DNA of 64,000 nt from Pseudomonas sp. ANT_H4 (GTDB lineage: Bacteria > Pseudomonadota > Gammaproteobacteria > Pseudomonadales > Pseudomonadaceae), in contig NZ_VOBG01000007.1 of the NCBI RefSeq assembly GCF_008369295.1, forward strand, positions 1 to 64,000, written 5' to 3'. Positions 54,946 through 63,014 of the stretch are shown here, piece by piece. The stretch's first letter is position 1; every line of letters begins with the position of its first letter. The notes under the pieces are model-generated. The model was not told where the DNA came from, made no database searches, and saw nothing but the letters and a program-made list of their open reading frames with translations. Both the position numbers and the translations under genes were made by a program.

Positions 54946-56256
54946 ATGAGCACCACCTATAACGAGGCGGCGACCGCCGCCCCGACCAACTCGACCGCCC
55001 GAGTCGCTACCGCGAGTATCGTCGGCACTGCCATCGAGTTCTACGACTTCTATATCTATGCCACCGCCGCTGCGCTGGTGATCGGCCCGGTATTCTTCCC
55101 GCAGACGTCCGGCACGGCGCAGATGCTTGCGTCATTTCTGACCTTCGGCATTGCCTTTATCGCCCGGCCATTGGGTTCGGCGCTGTTCGGCCACTTTGGT
55201 GATCGCATTGGCCGCAAGTCGACGCTGGTCGCTTCCTTGCTGTTGATGGGGGTTTGCACCACGCTGATCGGCTTGTTGCCCGGCTACGACTCCATCGGCG
55301 CCTGGGCACCGATACTGCTCTGCGTGCTGCGTTTCGGTCAGGGCCTGGGGCTTGGCGGGGAATGGGGTGGGGCGGCACTGCTGGCCACCGAGAATGCACC
55401 GAAGGGCAAACGCGCCTGGTTCGGCATGTTCCCGCAACTGGGGCCCTCCATTGGTTTCCTGGCGGCCAACGGCTTGTTCCTGATCCTGGCCATGAACCTG
55501 AACGACGAGCAGTTCCGCAGCTGGGGCTGGCGTATTCCGTTCCTGCTCAGCGCGGCGCTGGTCATGGTTGGCCTGTATGCGCGCCTGAAACTGCATGAAA
55601 CGCCGGTCTTCGCCAACGCCGTGGCCAAAGAGGCGCCGGTAAAAATGCCGCTGGTGGAACTGTTCAGCCAACACGGGATGCCGGTATTTCTGGGCGCTGC
55701 GTCGATGGTGGTGTGTTATGCGCTGTTCTACATCACTACGGCGTTTTCCCTGAGTTACGGTGTAACCACGCTGGGTTACAGCCGCGAAACCTTCCTCGGC
55801 CTGCTGTGCTTTGCCGTGCTGTTCATGGGCGCGGCGACCCCACTGGCCGCCTGGGCCAGTGACCGTTATGGGCGCAAGCCGGTACTGATCGTCGGCGCAG
55901 TGCTGACCATCCTGTCGGGCTTCACCATGGAACCCCTGCTGACTCACGGCTCAACCTGGGCCGTGGCGCTGTTTCTGTGCCTGGAGCTGTTTCTGATGGG
56001 TGTGACTTTCGCACCGATGGGGGCAATGTTGCCGGAACTGTTTCCGACCCGAGTGCGTTATACCGGTGCTTCGGCGGCATATAACCTGGGAGGGATTGTC
56101 GGTGCTTCGGCGGCACCGTTCTTCGCCCAGAAGCTGGTAGCAATGGGTGGCTTGAGCTATGTCGGCGGGTATGTGTCGGCAGCGGCGGTGATCAGCTTGA
56201 TTGCTGTGCTGTGCCTGAAGGAGACGCGCAATAACGATTTAAATCGGGTCGGCTAA
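54946..56256 (+). CDS. MFS transporter of the metabolite:H+ symporter (MHS) family
   Basis: A 436-residue, twelve-helix major facilitator. ATG at 54946 follows AGGGAT at a normal distance; ATG at 54925 would add seven residues. The start ASIVGTAIEFYDFYIYATAA and the loop GHFGDRIGRKSTLV are hallmarks of the MHS group (shikimate, proline/betaine, dicarboxylate carriers). A second A-type motif, SDRYGRKPVL, lies between helices 8 and 9. The substrate cannot be told from sequence. No catabolic gene is adjacent. Confidence 0.94.
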   Translation: MSTTYNEAATAAPTNSTARVATASIVGTAIEFYDFYIYATAAALVIGPVFFPQTSGTAQMLASFLTFGIAFIARPLGSALFGHFGDRIGRKSTLVASLLLMGVCTTLIGLLPGYDSIGAWAPILLCVLRFGQGLGLGGEWGGAALLATENAPKGKRAWFGMFPQLGPSIGFLAANGLFLILAMNLNDEQFRSWGWRIPFLLSAALVMVGLYARLKLHETPVFANAVAKEAPVKMPLVELFSQHGMPVFLGAASMVVCYALFYITTAFSLSYGVTTLGYSRETFLGLLCFAVLFMGAATPLAAWASDRYGRKPVLIVGAVLTILSGFTMEPLLTHGSTWAVALFLCLELFLMGVTFAPMGAMLPELFPTRVRYTGASAAYNLGGIVGASAAPFFAQKLVAMGGLSYVGGYVSAAAVISLIAVLCLKETRNNDLNRVG

Positions 56257-56265
56257 TAGATCGTT

Positions 56266-56349
56266 ATCGCGGGCAAGCCCGCTCCCACACTTTGATCGCT
56301 GCCCTACATGGCAATGCGGTCAAATGTGGGAGCCGGGCTTGCCCGCGAT
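56266..56349. repeat. REPIN of the CGGGCTTGCCCG type
   Basis: ATCGCGGGCAAGCCCGCTCC at 56266 and its inverse ending GGGCTTGCCCGCGAT at 56349 enclose about 35 bases. It is at the 3' ends of two convergent genes, the MHS transporter and purT. Confidence 0.9.
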
Positions 56350-56362
56350 GGGTGCGCCGCAG

Positions 56363-57544
56363 TTACAGCTCTACAACAACAGCCTGTGACGCTCGGGTCG
56401 CCTTGGCCCGAGCAGCCTCGATCGACTCATCCCGCGCCAACGCCACACCCATGCGACGCTGACCATTAACCTCTGGTTTGCCGAACAGACGCAGCGCGGT
56501 ATCCGGCTCACTCAGCGCAGCACCCAGGTTGGAGAATGCCGTCTGGGTCGACTGCCCTTCCACCAGAATCACCGCCGAAGCCGAAGGCCCAAACTGACGA
56601 ATCAACGGGATCGGCAAGCCGAGGATTGCCCGCGCATGCAGGGCAAACTGCGACAAGTCCTGGGAAATCAACGTCACCAAGCCGGTGTCGTGCGGGCGCG
56701 GTGACACTTCGCTGAACCACACCTGATCACCCTTGATGAACAACTCAACACCAAACAAACCACGTCCACCCAAGGCGTCAGTGACGGCTTTAGCGACACG
56801 CTCGGATTCGGCCAGGGCAATCGGGCTCATGGCCTGGGGCTGCCAGGATTCCTGGTAATCGCCCTTCTCCTGGCGGTGACCAACTGGCGCACAGAAGGTG
56901 GTGCCGCCGACGTGACGCACGGTCAGCAGGGTAATTTCGTAGTCGAAGTCGATAAAGCCTTCGATGATCACCCGACCTTTGCCGGCACGGCCACCTTCCT
57001 GGGCGTAGTCCCAGGCTTTGTGCACGTCATCGGCACTGCGCAGCAGGCTCTGGCCTTTACCCGACGAACTCATCACCGGCTTCACCACGCATGGGAAGCC
57101 GAGGTCTTCGACGGCCTTGCGGTAGTCTTCTACAGTGTCAGCAAAGTGGTAAGGCGAAGTCGGCAGGTCCAGTTCTTCAGCGGCCAGGCGACGGATACCT
57201 TCACGGTTCATGGTCAGCAGCGCCGCACGTGCGGTGGGGATCACGGTGAAGCCTTCAGCTTCCAGTTCCACCAGGGTGGCGGTGGCGATGGCCTCGATTT
57301 CCGGCACGATGAAATGCGGCTTTTCCGCTTCGATCACTGCGCGCAGGGCCGCGCCGTCGAGCATATTGATGACGTGGCTGCGATGGGCAACCTGCATCGC
57401 CGGCGCATTGGCGTAGCGATCCACGGCAATCACTTCAACGCCCAGGCGTTGCAGTTCGATTACCACTTCCTTGCCCAGCTCACCGCAGCCACACAGCAAA
57501 ACGCGGGTCGCGGTTGGCGACAATGGAGTTCCGATTCGGGTCAT
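56363..57544 (-). CDS. purT: Formate-dependent phosphoribosylglycinamide formyltransferase (GAR transformylase 2)
   Basis: A 393-residue ATP-grasp enzyme that formylates GAR with formate and ATP, step three of purine synthesis. N-terminal [20 protein letters not shown] and GELGKEV, the ATP-grasp segment [16 protein letters not shown], and the metal-binding [20 protein letters not shown] identify it. Full length. The next gene upstream is the VUT transporter, 68 bases away. Confidence 0.98.
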   Translation of the reverse strand: MTRIGTPLSPTATRVLLCGCGELGKEVVIELQRLGVEVIAVDRYANAPAMQVAHRSHVINMLDGAALRAVIEAEKPHFIVPEIEAIATATLVELEAEGFTVIPTARAALLTMNREGIRRLAAEELDLPTSPYHFADTVEDYRKAVEDLGFPCVVKPVMSSSGKGQSLLRSADDVHKAWDYAQEGGRAGKGRVIIEGFIDFDYEITLLTVRHVGGTTFCAPVGHRQEKGDYQESWQPQAMSPIALAESERVAKAVTDALGGRGLFGVELFIKGDQVWFSEVSPRPHDTGLVTLISQDLSQFALHARAILGLPIPLIRQFGPSASAVILVEGQSTQTAFSNLGAALSEPDTALRLFGKPEVNGQRRMGVALARDESIEAARAKATRASQAVVVEL

Positions 57545-57612
57545 CTCAGGTCCTCAGGGGAGCGGATCATGGGGGAAAGGCCGGCATTTTACATGAACTG
57601 TAAAGATTGGCC

Positions 57613-58080
57613 TCAGTTGGCGATGCGCTGGCGGCGCAAGCGCCAGGCCATGGCCAGCCAGACTACGGTCACTCCGGCAAATTTCGAGGCCAGAGCGGTC
57701 CCCACCACGGCGGGCGTCAGCGCGCCGATCAGGCCGAAAAAGATAAAGGTATCGAGGGGAATGCTCAGCGCCGAACTTATCCACAGGCGATCGTGGAGCG
57801 GGCGCTTGGTGATGCTGAACACCAGCCAGTCGATGCACTCGGACACCGCGAACGCCGTGGCACTGGCCAGGGCGATGGACGGATCGGAAGTGATGTAAGA
57901 CAGCACCAACGCCGCCAGCATGGCGATGATCGCGCCGTGACCGAAACGGGTTTGCACCATGTCGCGCAGGACAAACACCAACCCGCCCCAGGCGGACCAG
58001 ATGACGTCCAGGTGGGGAGCGGTGGAAAAGGCGTAGTTGATCAGCACGACGCTGCTGATATAGGCGATCAGGAAGAGCAT
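57613..58080 (-). CDS. VUT family transporter (YhhQ/QueT-related)
   Basis: A 155-residue integral membrane protein with about five hydrophobic helices (MLFLIAYISSVVLINYAF, then VSECIDWLVFSITKRPL and DTFIFFGLIGALTPAVVGT). VUT proteins (vitamin uptake transporter-like; YhhQ carries preQ0) match in size and in the TAFAVSECIDWLVFS segment. ATG at 58080 is chosen because the longer frame to 58185 reads through the REPIN. Confidence 0.88.
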   Translation of the reverse strand: MLFLIAYISSVVLINYAFSTAPHLDVIWSAWGGLVFVLRDMVQTRFGHGAIIAMLAALVLSYITSDPSIALASATAFAVSECIDWLVFSITKRPLHDRLWISSALSIPLDTFIFFGLIGALTPAVVGTALASKFAGVTVVWLAMAWRLRRQRIAN

Positions 58081-58130
58081 GGGGCGAGAGACCTGTGGAC
58101 AAGGCGACAGGGTACTGCACAACGAAGCAA

Positions 58131-58262
58131 TGTGGCGAGGGAGCTTGCCCGCGTTGGGCCGCGAAGCGGCCATAAAACCAATCACTGCGGTCTTTCTGAT
58201 AGATCACAGCGACCGGCCAGGGAGTGCTGCGCACTCCAACGCGGGCAAGCCCGCTCGCCACA
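58131..58262. repeat. REPIN of the GGCGAGCGGGCTTGCCCGC type
   Basis: TGTGGCGAGGGAGCTTGCCC at 58131 and its inverse ending CCCGCTCGCCACA around 58262 flank about 85 bases with an internal hairpin GGAGTGCTGCGCACTCC. It is the same family and arrangement as 22422-22553. The left REP has one changed base in its stem. Confidence 0.9.
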
Positions 58263-58265
58263 AGA

Positions 58266-58481
58266 TCAGGCGCCAGATTTTCCAGGAATCATCCACACCA
58301 ACCCACTCACCTTCGCCCGCTCGTGACACAACCCCAGCACCACCCGCCGCGCGGCATTGTCCATGCGGCTCCAGCGGGTGATTTCGTCCACGGTACGCTG
58401 GCAGCCGGTGCAGATATCATCGTTATCCAGCGCACAAATATTCACACAGGGCGAGGCCACCGGTCGTTCAGGGGCGTTCAT
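58266..58481 (-). CDS. DUF1289 protein, small Cys-rich
   Basis: A 71-residue protein with the DUF1289 cysteine pattern [20 protein letters not shown], probably a small metal-binding (Zn or Fe-S) site, followed by a helix with DEITRWSRM. Its ATG overlaps the stop of the gamma-carbonic anhydrase gene by four bases, so it is translationally coupled to it. Function unknown. Confidence 0.92.
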   Translation of the reverse strand: MNAPERPVASPCVNICALDNDDICTGCQRTVDEITRWSRMDNAARRVVLGLCHERAKVSGLVWMIPGKSGA

Positions 58482-59002
58482 TCTTCTTGCTCGACCAGAT
58501 CACGGGCATAACGCTGAGCGTTATGCACATAGTGCGCAGCGCTGGCTTCAAGCATCTTCTTCTGCGCCTCGGTCAGTTCCCGCACTACTTTGCCGGGCGA
58601 GCCCATCACCAGCGAGCCATCGGGAATTTCCTTGCCTTCGCCGATCAGCGAATTGGCGCCGATGATGCAGTTTTTGCCGATCTTCGCCCCGTTGAGAATC
58701 ACCGCATTAATGCCGATCAGGCTGTAATCGCCGACGGTACAGCCGTGCAGCATGGCGTTATGGCCGATGGTCACGCCGGTGCCCAGGGTCAGCGGGTAGC
58801 CCATGTCGGTGTGCATCACCGTGCCGTCCTGGACGTTGCTGTTCTTGCCGATCAGGATCAACTCGTTATCACCGCGCAACACCGCGTTGAACCAGACGTT
58901 GGCACCCTCTTCCAGCTTGACCTTGCCCACCAGCGTGGCATTGGGGGCCACCCAGCTTTGGGGATGGGTCTCGACGCGGGCGTCGCCCAGGCGGTATTTC
59001 AT
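58478..59002 (-). CDS. Gamma-class carbonic anhydrase family protein
   Basis: A 174-residue left-handed beta-helix protein (YrdA/PaaY-like). ATG at 59002 has GAGGA seven bases upstream. Hexapeptide repeats run through most of the chain ([40 protein letters not shown]). The three zinc His are in VMHTDMG and GHNAMLHG. The acidic-loop catalytic residues of the Cam prototype are not evident, so true carbonic anhydrase activity is uncertain. It lies between the Nudix gene and DUF1289 in one operon. Confidence 0.93.
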   Translation of the reverse strand: MKYRLGDARVETHPQSWVAPNATLVGKVKLEEGANVWFNAVLRGDNELILIGKNSNVQDGTVMHTDMGYPLTLGTGVTIGHNAMLHGCTVGDYSLIGINAVILNGAKIGKNCIIGANSLIGEGKEIPDGSLVMGSPGKVVRELTEAQKKMLEASAAHYVHNAQRYARDLVEQEE

Positions 59003-59039
59003 GGTGTGGTCCTCAAGGCTTGCCATACGAAACGATGGC

Positions 59040-59642
59040 TTAGGTATTGATGAAGCTTTTCGGTGGACGATGCAGGCTGATGTCGGCGTCGTCATAGATC
59101 AGGTTGATCAGCTCGACGATCATGATCGCCGTCAGGCCCCAGATCTTGTATTCGCCAAAACGATAACTGGGCACGTACCAACTGCGGCCCTGGTAATCGA
59201 TGCGGTGGGTGTGTTCGCGTGGGTCCTTGCGAAAGAACTCCAGGGGCACGCTGAACACGGCAGCAATCTCGGCGTCGTTGGCCAGGTACTCGACGTAATC
59301 GGGGATGACCCCGACATAAGGCGTGACGCGGATACCGTGCAGGGAGATCAAGGGACTCAAGGGGCCGATCACTTCCACCAGTCCCGGTGGCAGGCCGATT
59401 TCTTCTTCGGCCTCACGCAGGGCGGTGAACACCAGGTCCGGGTCTTCCGGGTCGCGGCGGCCGCCGGGAAAAGCCACTTCGCCACCGTGGGTCGACAGGC
59501 CGCTGGCCCGCAGGGTCAGGATCAGTTCGGGTTCGTCACTGCGGGTAATCGGCACCAGCACCGCGGCTTCCGGGAAACGAGCGTCGGTCTCCAGCGTGCG
59601 TGGCGTATGATTGCTTACCCGGCGAAGTAGCTCGTCCAGCAT
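59040..59642 (-). CDS. Nudix hydrolase, CoA pyrophosphatase type (NudL-like)
   Basis: A 200-residue Nudix protein. The Nudix box begins [20 protein letters not shown] and continues EEIGL (about 58-80); an upstream segment [18 protein letters not shown] matches the extra CoA-pyrophosphatase signature. It likely hydrolyses CoA to phosphopantetheine and adenosine 3',5'-bisphosphate. It is the first gene of the run NudL-carbonic anhydrase-DUF1289 and is divergent from another Nudix gene. Confidence 0.92.
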   Translation of the reverse strand: MLDELLRRVSNHTPRTLETDARFPEAAVLVPITRSDEPELILTLRASGLSTHGGEVAFPGGRRDPEDPDLVFTALREAEEEIGLPPGLVEVIGPLSPLISLHGIRVTPYVGVIPDYVEYLANDAEIAAVFSVPLEFFRKDPREHTHRIDYQGRSWYVPSYRFGEYKIWGLTAIMIVELINLIYDDADISLHRPPKSFINT

Positions 59643-59789
59643 GAGTCATCTCGATCTGTTGGCTACCTTGCATCATGCACCAAAGCGTGCGGGCGCCCAA
59701 CCCCAAAACCTGGACCGTGTCGCTAAACGACAACTTGCAGGCAGGCACGCCGCCACGCCAAGATAGGCGCACTCTCCAGGAACCCCAGC

Positions 59790-60338
59790 ATGAACTTCTG
59801 CAGCCAGTGCGGTAAACCGGTCACCCAGCGCATTCCCGAAGGCGACGCGCGCCTGCGTTATGTCTGTGATCACTGTCAGACCATTCACTATCAGAACCCC
59901 AATATCGTCGCCGGCACCGTGCCGGTCTGGGGCGATCAGGTGCTGCTGTGCCGTCGCGCCATCGAACCGCGCCAGGGCTATTGGACGCTGCCCGCTGGGT
60001 TTATGGAAAACGGCGAGACCGTCGAACAGGCGGCCATGCGCGAAACCATGGAAGAAGCCTGTGCCAGGGTGCGCAACCTGAGCATCTACACGCTGATCGA
60101 CGTGCCGCACATCAGCCAGGTGCATATTTTCTATCGCGCCGAGCTGATCGACCTGGACTTCTGCGCAGGGCCCGAAAGCCTGGAAGTGAAGCTTTTCAAT
60201 GAAGCCGACATCCCTTGGTCCGAGCTGGCTTTCCGCACGGTGGGGCGTACCTTAGAATGCTTTTTCGCCGACCGTCGGCTACAGCTGTTCCCGGTGCGCA
60301 GCGAGTCCGTGCCGCCACTGGCCCAGTTGGCAAAATAA
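59790..60338 (+). CDS. Nudix hydrolase with N-terminal zinc ribbon
   Basis: A 182-residue protein. Residues 4-29 form a zinc ribbon (FCSQCGKP and VCDHCQ). The Nudix box is seen in GFMENGETVEQAAMRETMEE followed by ACA; the usual Gly after EE is Ala here. This layout resembles NADH pyrophosphatase-like or ADP-ribose-type Nudix enzymes, but it is shorter than NudC. Substrate not predictable. Confidence 0.92.
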   Translation: MNFCSQCGKPVTQRIPEGDARLRYVCDHCQTIHYQNPNIVAGTVPVWGDQVLLCRRAIEPRQGYWTLPAGFMENGETVEQAAMRETMEEACARVRNLSIYTLIDVPHISQVHIFYRAELIDLDFCAGPESLEVKLFNEADIPWSELAFRTVGRTLECFFADRRLQLFPVRSESVPPLAQLAK

Positions 60339-60372
60339 CAATCCAGGCAGCACCTGAAGGGATACCGTTTTA

Positions 60373-60876
60373 ATGCGTTGGTTGCTTGCTCTGCTCTGCC
60401 TGTCGTTCGCCACGCTGTCGTCAGCCTCCACCCTGGAAACCCTGGGCGGCAAACCTGTCGAGAAAATCCTGGTCCTCAAGTCCGCCCATCAGTTGCAGTT
60501 GATCAACGACGGCAAGCCCCTTAAGACCTACCGCATTTCACTGGGCAAAAACCCCAAGGGCCACAAGCTCGTGGAAGGCGACCGCAAGACCCCGGAAGGC
60601 CTCTATTGGATCGACTGGCGCAAGACCAGCGACCGTTTCAACCTGTCCATGCACATCTCCTACCCGAACATCAGCGACGCCGCCCGCTCGCGCCGTGAAG
60701 GTGTGCGGGCGGGCAGCATGATCATGATCCACGGCACCCCCGACGCCGAGGATTACCCCGAGGAGTGGTTCCACACTCTGGACTGGACCGACGGCTGCAT
60801 CGGTATGCGCAATGTCGACATGCGCGAAGTCTGGAACCTGGTCAAGGACGGCACGATGATCGAGATTCGTCCGTAG
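60373..60876 (+). CDS. L,D-transpeptidase family protein (YkuD domain)
   Basis: A 167-residue secreted protein: signal peptide ending near LSSASTLE, then a YkuD domain with the active site HGTP about twenty residues before TDGCIGMRN (catalytic Cys about 142). Such enzymes crosslink peptidoglycan or attach lipoproteins. A GAAGGGAT site precedes the ATG. It lies 34 bases after the Nudix gene and is probably in its operon. Confidence 0.95.
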   Translation: MRWLLALLCLSFATLSSASTLETLGGKPVEKILVLKSAHQLQLINDGKPLKTYRISLGKNPKGHKLVEGDRKTPEGLYWIDWRKTSDRFNLSMHISYPNISDAARSRREGVRAGSMIMIHGTPDAEDYPEEWFHTLDWTDGCIGMRNVDMREVWNLVKDGTMIEIRP

Positions 60877-60926
60877 TTTTCAACCGTCCGTAAAATAAAT
60901 CCAAATAAATTCCTGCCCTCGGCAGC

Positions 60927-60960
60927 GCCTGCCGGTGAATACCATTTCACCCCCGCAGGC
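60927..60960. repeat. Hairpin downstream of the L,D-transpeptidase gene
   Basis: GCCTGCCGGTGAA (60927-60939) pairs with TTCACCCCCGCAGGC (60946-60960) with a two-base bulge. No U-tract follows, so it may be a weak terminator or transcript-end stabiliser. Confidence 0.55.
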
Positions 60961-60992
60961 TGCGCACTTCTGCGCCAAATAAAGACCTCTCT

Positions 60993-61082
60993 AATACCAC
61001 TTGCTCAAGCGCACTATAAAGGCGCCCGTAAACACTTGCCCGCACCATTTAGGCAGCATTGACATGGTATTTAAGTGGTATT
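60993..61082. promoter_or_regulatory. Candidate operator repeats for the GntR-type nag regulator
   Basis: Three copies of a GTGGTATT-like unit lie upstream of the regulator: AATACCAC (60993-61000, inverted), ATGGTATT (61064-61071) and GTGGTATT (61075-61082). The last two are direct repeats 11 bases apart. GntR/HutC-family regulators bind GGTAT-type or similar sites, so autoregulation by the gene at 61139 is plausible. Confidence 0.5.
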
Positions 61083-61138
61083 AATTTCCAGCCACTACCG
61101 GGCGACAACACTCCAATAACGCATCGGAAACCCTACAG

Positions 61139-61897
61139 ATGAATCCCATCCTGGCCCTGCGCCCCGACGGTAAACAATCCACGCCGCTGTACCTGCAACT
61201 GGCCCGCAAGCTGGAAGCGGCGATTCATGCTGGCCAGTGGAAATCCGAGCAGGCGTTGCCGTCGGAACGCACCCTCAGCGAACTGTTGAGCATTTCCCGA
61301 GTAACCGCCCGCAAGGCATTGGAAGTGCTGTTCGAACAAGGCCTGATCCGTCGCAGCCAAGGCTCCGGAACCTTCATTACCCCGCGCCTGGAACAGCCGT
61401 TGTCACGCCTTTCGGGGTTCAGCGAGATGTTGCGGCTCAAGGGTTTTGTCCCAAGCTCCCAATGGCTGGAGCGGGAAATCACCCCGCCCACCCACGAAGA
61501 ACTGATCCGCCTGTGCCTATCGCCCACTGACAAGGTGGTGCGGCTCAAGCGCCTGCGTAAGGCCGATGACACGGTGATGGCTATCGAAATGAGCGCACTG
61601 CCCGCCTCGATCATCCCCAACCCGCAGGCCATTGGCAGTTCCCTCTACGAATACCTGGAGGGCATCGGCAAGCCCATCGTTCGCGCGCTGCAGCACATCC
61701 AGGCAATCAACGCCTCGGACGAGTTCGCCGCACTGGTGGGCATCGCCCCCGGCACCGCCATGCTGCTGATGACCCGAGTCGGCTACACCGAAGACAACAC
61801 TCCGATCGAAATCACCGATACCTACTGCCGCAACGACTACTACGACTTTGTCGCAGAGCTGCGCCGCTATGACTTTGCCGCTGAATTGCGGCCTTAG
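61139..61897 (+). CDS. GntR-family regulator of N-acetylglucosamine use (NagQ/NagR-like)
   Basis: A 252-residue HutC-subfamily regulator. The winged helix is at about 18-80 (LPSERTLSELLSISRVTARK), followed by a UTRA ligand domain (about 95-245; LKRLRKADDTVMAIEMSALP and the terminal PIEITDTYCRNDYYDF). Relatives bind glucosamine-6-phosphate or GlcNAc-6-phosphate. Its stop lies ten bases before nagA, so it heads the nag operon and probably represses it. Confidence 0.94.
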   Translation: MNPILALRPDGKQSTPLYLQLARKLEAAIHAGQWKSEQALPSERTLSELLSISRVTARKALEVLFEQGLIRRSQGSGTFITPRLEQPLSRLSGFSEMLRLKGFVPSSQWLEREITPPTHEELIRLCLSPTDKVVRLKRLRKADDTVMAIEMSALPASIIPNPQAIGSSLYEYLEGIGKPIVRALQHIQAINASDEFAALVGIAPGTAMLLMTRVGYTEDNTPIEITDTYCRNDYYDFVAELRRYDFAAELRP

Positions 61898-61907
61898 AGA
61901 ACTGCCC

Positions 61908-63014
61908 ATGTCCGAAGACAATATCCTCACGCCTCAAGGCTGGATTCGCGGCCGCCTGGTGCACCAGCACGGCAAAGTCAGCGCCGTTGAAGGCAGCCCG
62001 TGCGACCCTGGCGACAACGACCTGCCGTACCTGCTGCCGGGCTTTATCGACTTGCACGTTCACGGCGGCGGCGGCAAGGACATCATGGAAGGCGCCAGCG
62101 CCTTCGAGACCATCACCCGCACCCACGTGCGCTTTGGCACCACCTCGCTGCTGGCCACGACCATGACCGCGCCGGTGGACGAAATCTCCAGCGTGCTCGA
62201 CGCCCTCGGCCGCTTCTGCGAAAACCGCCCGGCGGGCAGCGCCCGCGTGCTTGGTGTGCACCTGGAAGGCCCTTATATCAACCCCGGAAAACTCGGCGCA
62301 CAACCGAACTTCGCCCACACCGCGCTGATGAGCGAAGTTGAGGAATACCTGCGCCTGGCGCCGATCCGGGTGATCACCATTGCCCCGGAAATCGCTGGCC
62401 ACGACGGTCTGATCCGCGCCCTCAGCGGACGCGGCGTGCGCATGCAGATCGGCCATACCCTGGGCAGCTACGAAGAAGGCGTCGCCGCCCTCGCTGCCGG
62501 TGCCACCAGTTTTACCCACCTCTACAACGCCATGAGCCCGCTGCATCACCGCGAGCCGGGCATCGTTGGCGCTGCATTGGCCCACGCCAAATACGCCGAG
62601 CTGATCCCCGACTTGCTGCACGTTCACCCCGGTGCCATGCGCGTGGCCTTGCGGGCGATTCCGTGCCTGTACTGCGTCACCGATTCCACCGCTGCCGCTG
62701 GCATGCCCGACGGCGAATACAAGCTGGGCAGCCACACCGTGACCAAATGCCTGGGCGGCGTGCGCCTGGCCGACGGCACCTTGGCCGGCAGCACGCTGAC
62801 CATGGATCAGGCGCTGCGCAACCTGGTGAAAATCGGCCTGCCCATCAGCGAAGCCTCACAACGCCTGTCGCAATTTCCCGCCGATTACCTGGGGCTTACA
62901 GAACGCGGCCGCCTGCAACCCGGCAGTTTTGCCGACTGCGTGCGCCTGGATCGCTCCCTGAACCTCACCGACGTAATGGTCGAAGGAGAAACCATTGACT
63001 TCAAAAATGCTTGA
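61908..63014 (+). CDS. nagA: N-acetylglucosamine-6-phosphate deacetylase
   Basis: A 368-residue amidohydrolase removing acetate from GlcNAc-6-phosphate. ATG at 61908 gives MSEDNILTPQGW; the longer frame to 61848 overlaps the regulator. Metal and substrate motifs are intact: GFIDLHVHGGGGKD, HLEGPYINPGKLGAQ, IGHTLGSYEEG, FTHLYNAMSPLHHREPG, and the catalytic Asp in CVTDSTAAAGM. Its last 20 bases overlap the next gene. Confidence 0.96.
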   Translation: MSEDNILTPQGWIRGRLVHQHGKVSAVEGSPCDPGDNDLPYLLPGFIDLHVHGGGGKDIMEGASAFETITRTHVRFGTTSLLATTMTAPVDEISSVLDALGRFCENRPAGSARVLGVHLEGPYINPGKLGAQPNFAHTALMSEVEEYLRLAPIRVITIAPEIAGHDGLIRALSGRGVRMQIGHTLGSYEEGVAALAAGATSFTHLYNAMSPLHHREPGIVGAALAHAKYAELIPDLLHVHPGAMRVALRAIPCLYCVTDSTAAAGMPDGEYKLGSHTVTKCLGGVRLADGTLAGSTLTMDQALRNLVKIGLPISEASQRLSQFPADYLGLTERGRLQPGSFADCVRLDRSLNLTDVMVEGETIDFKNA

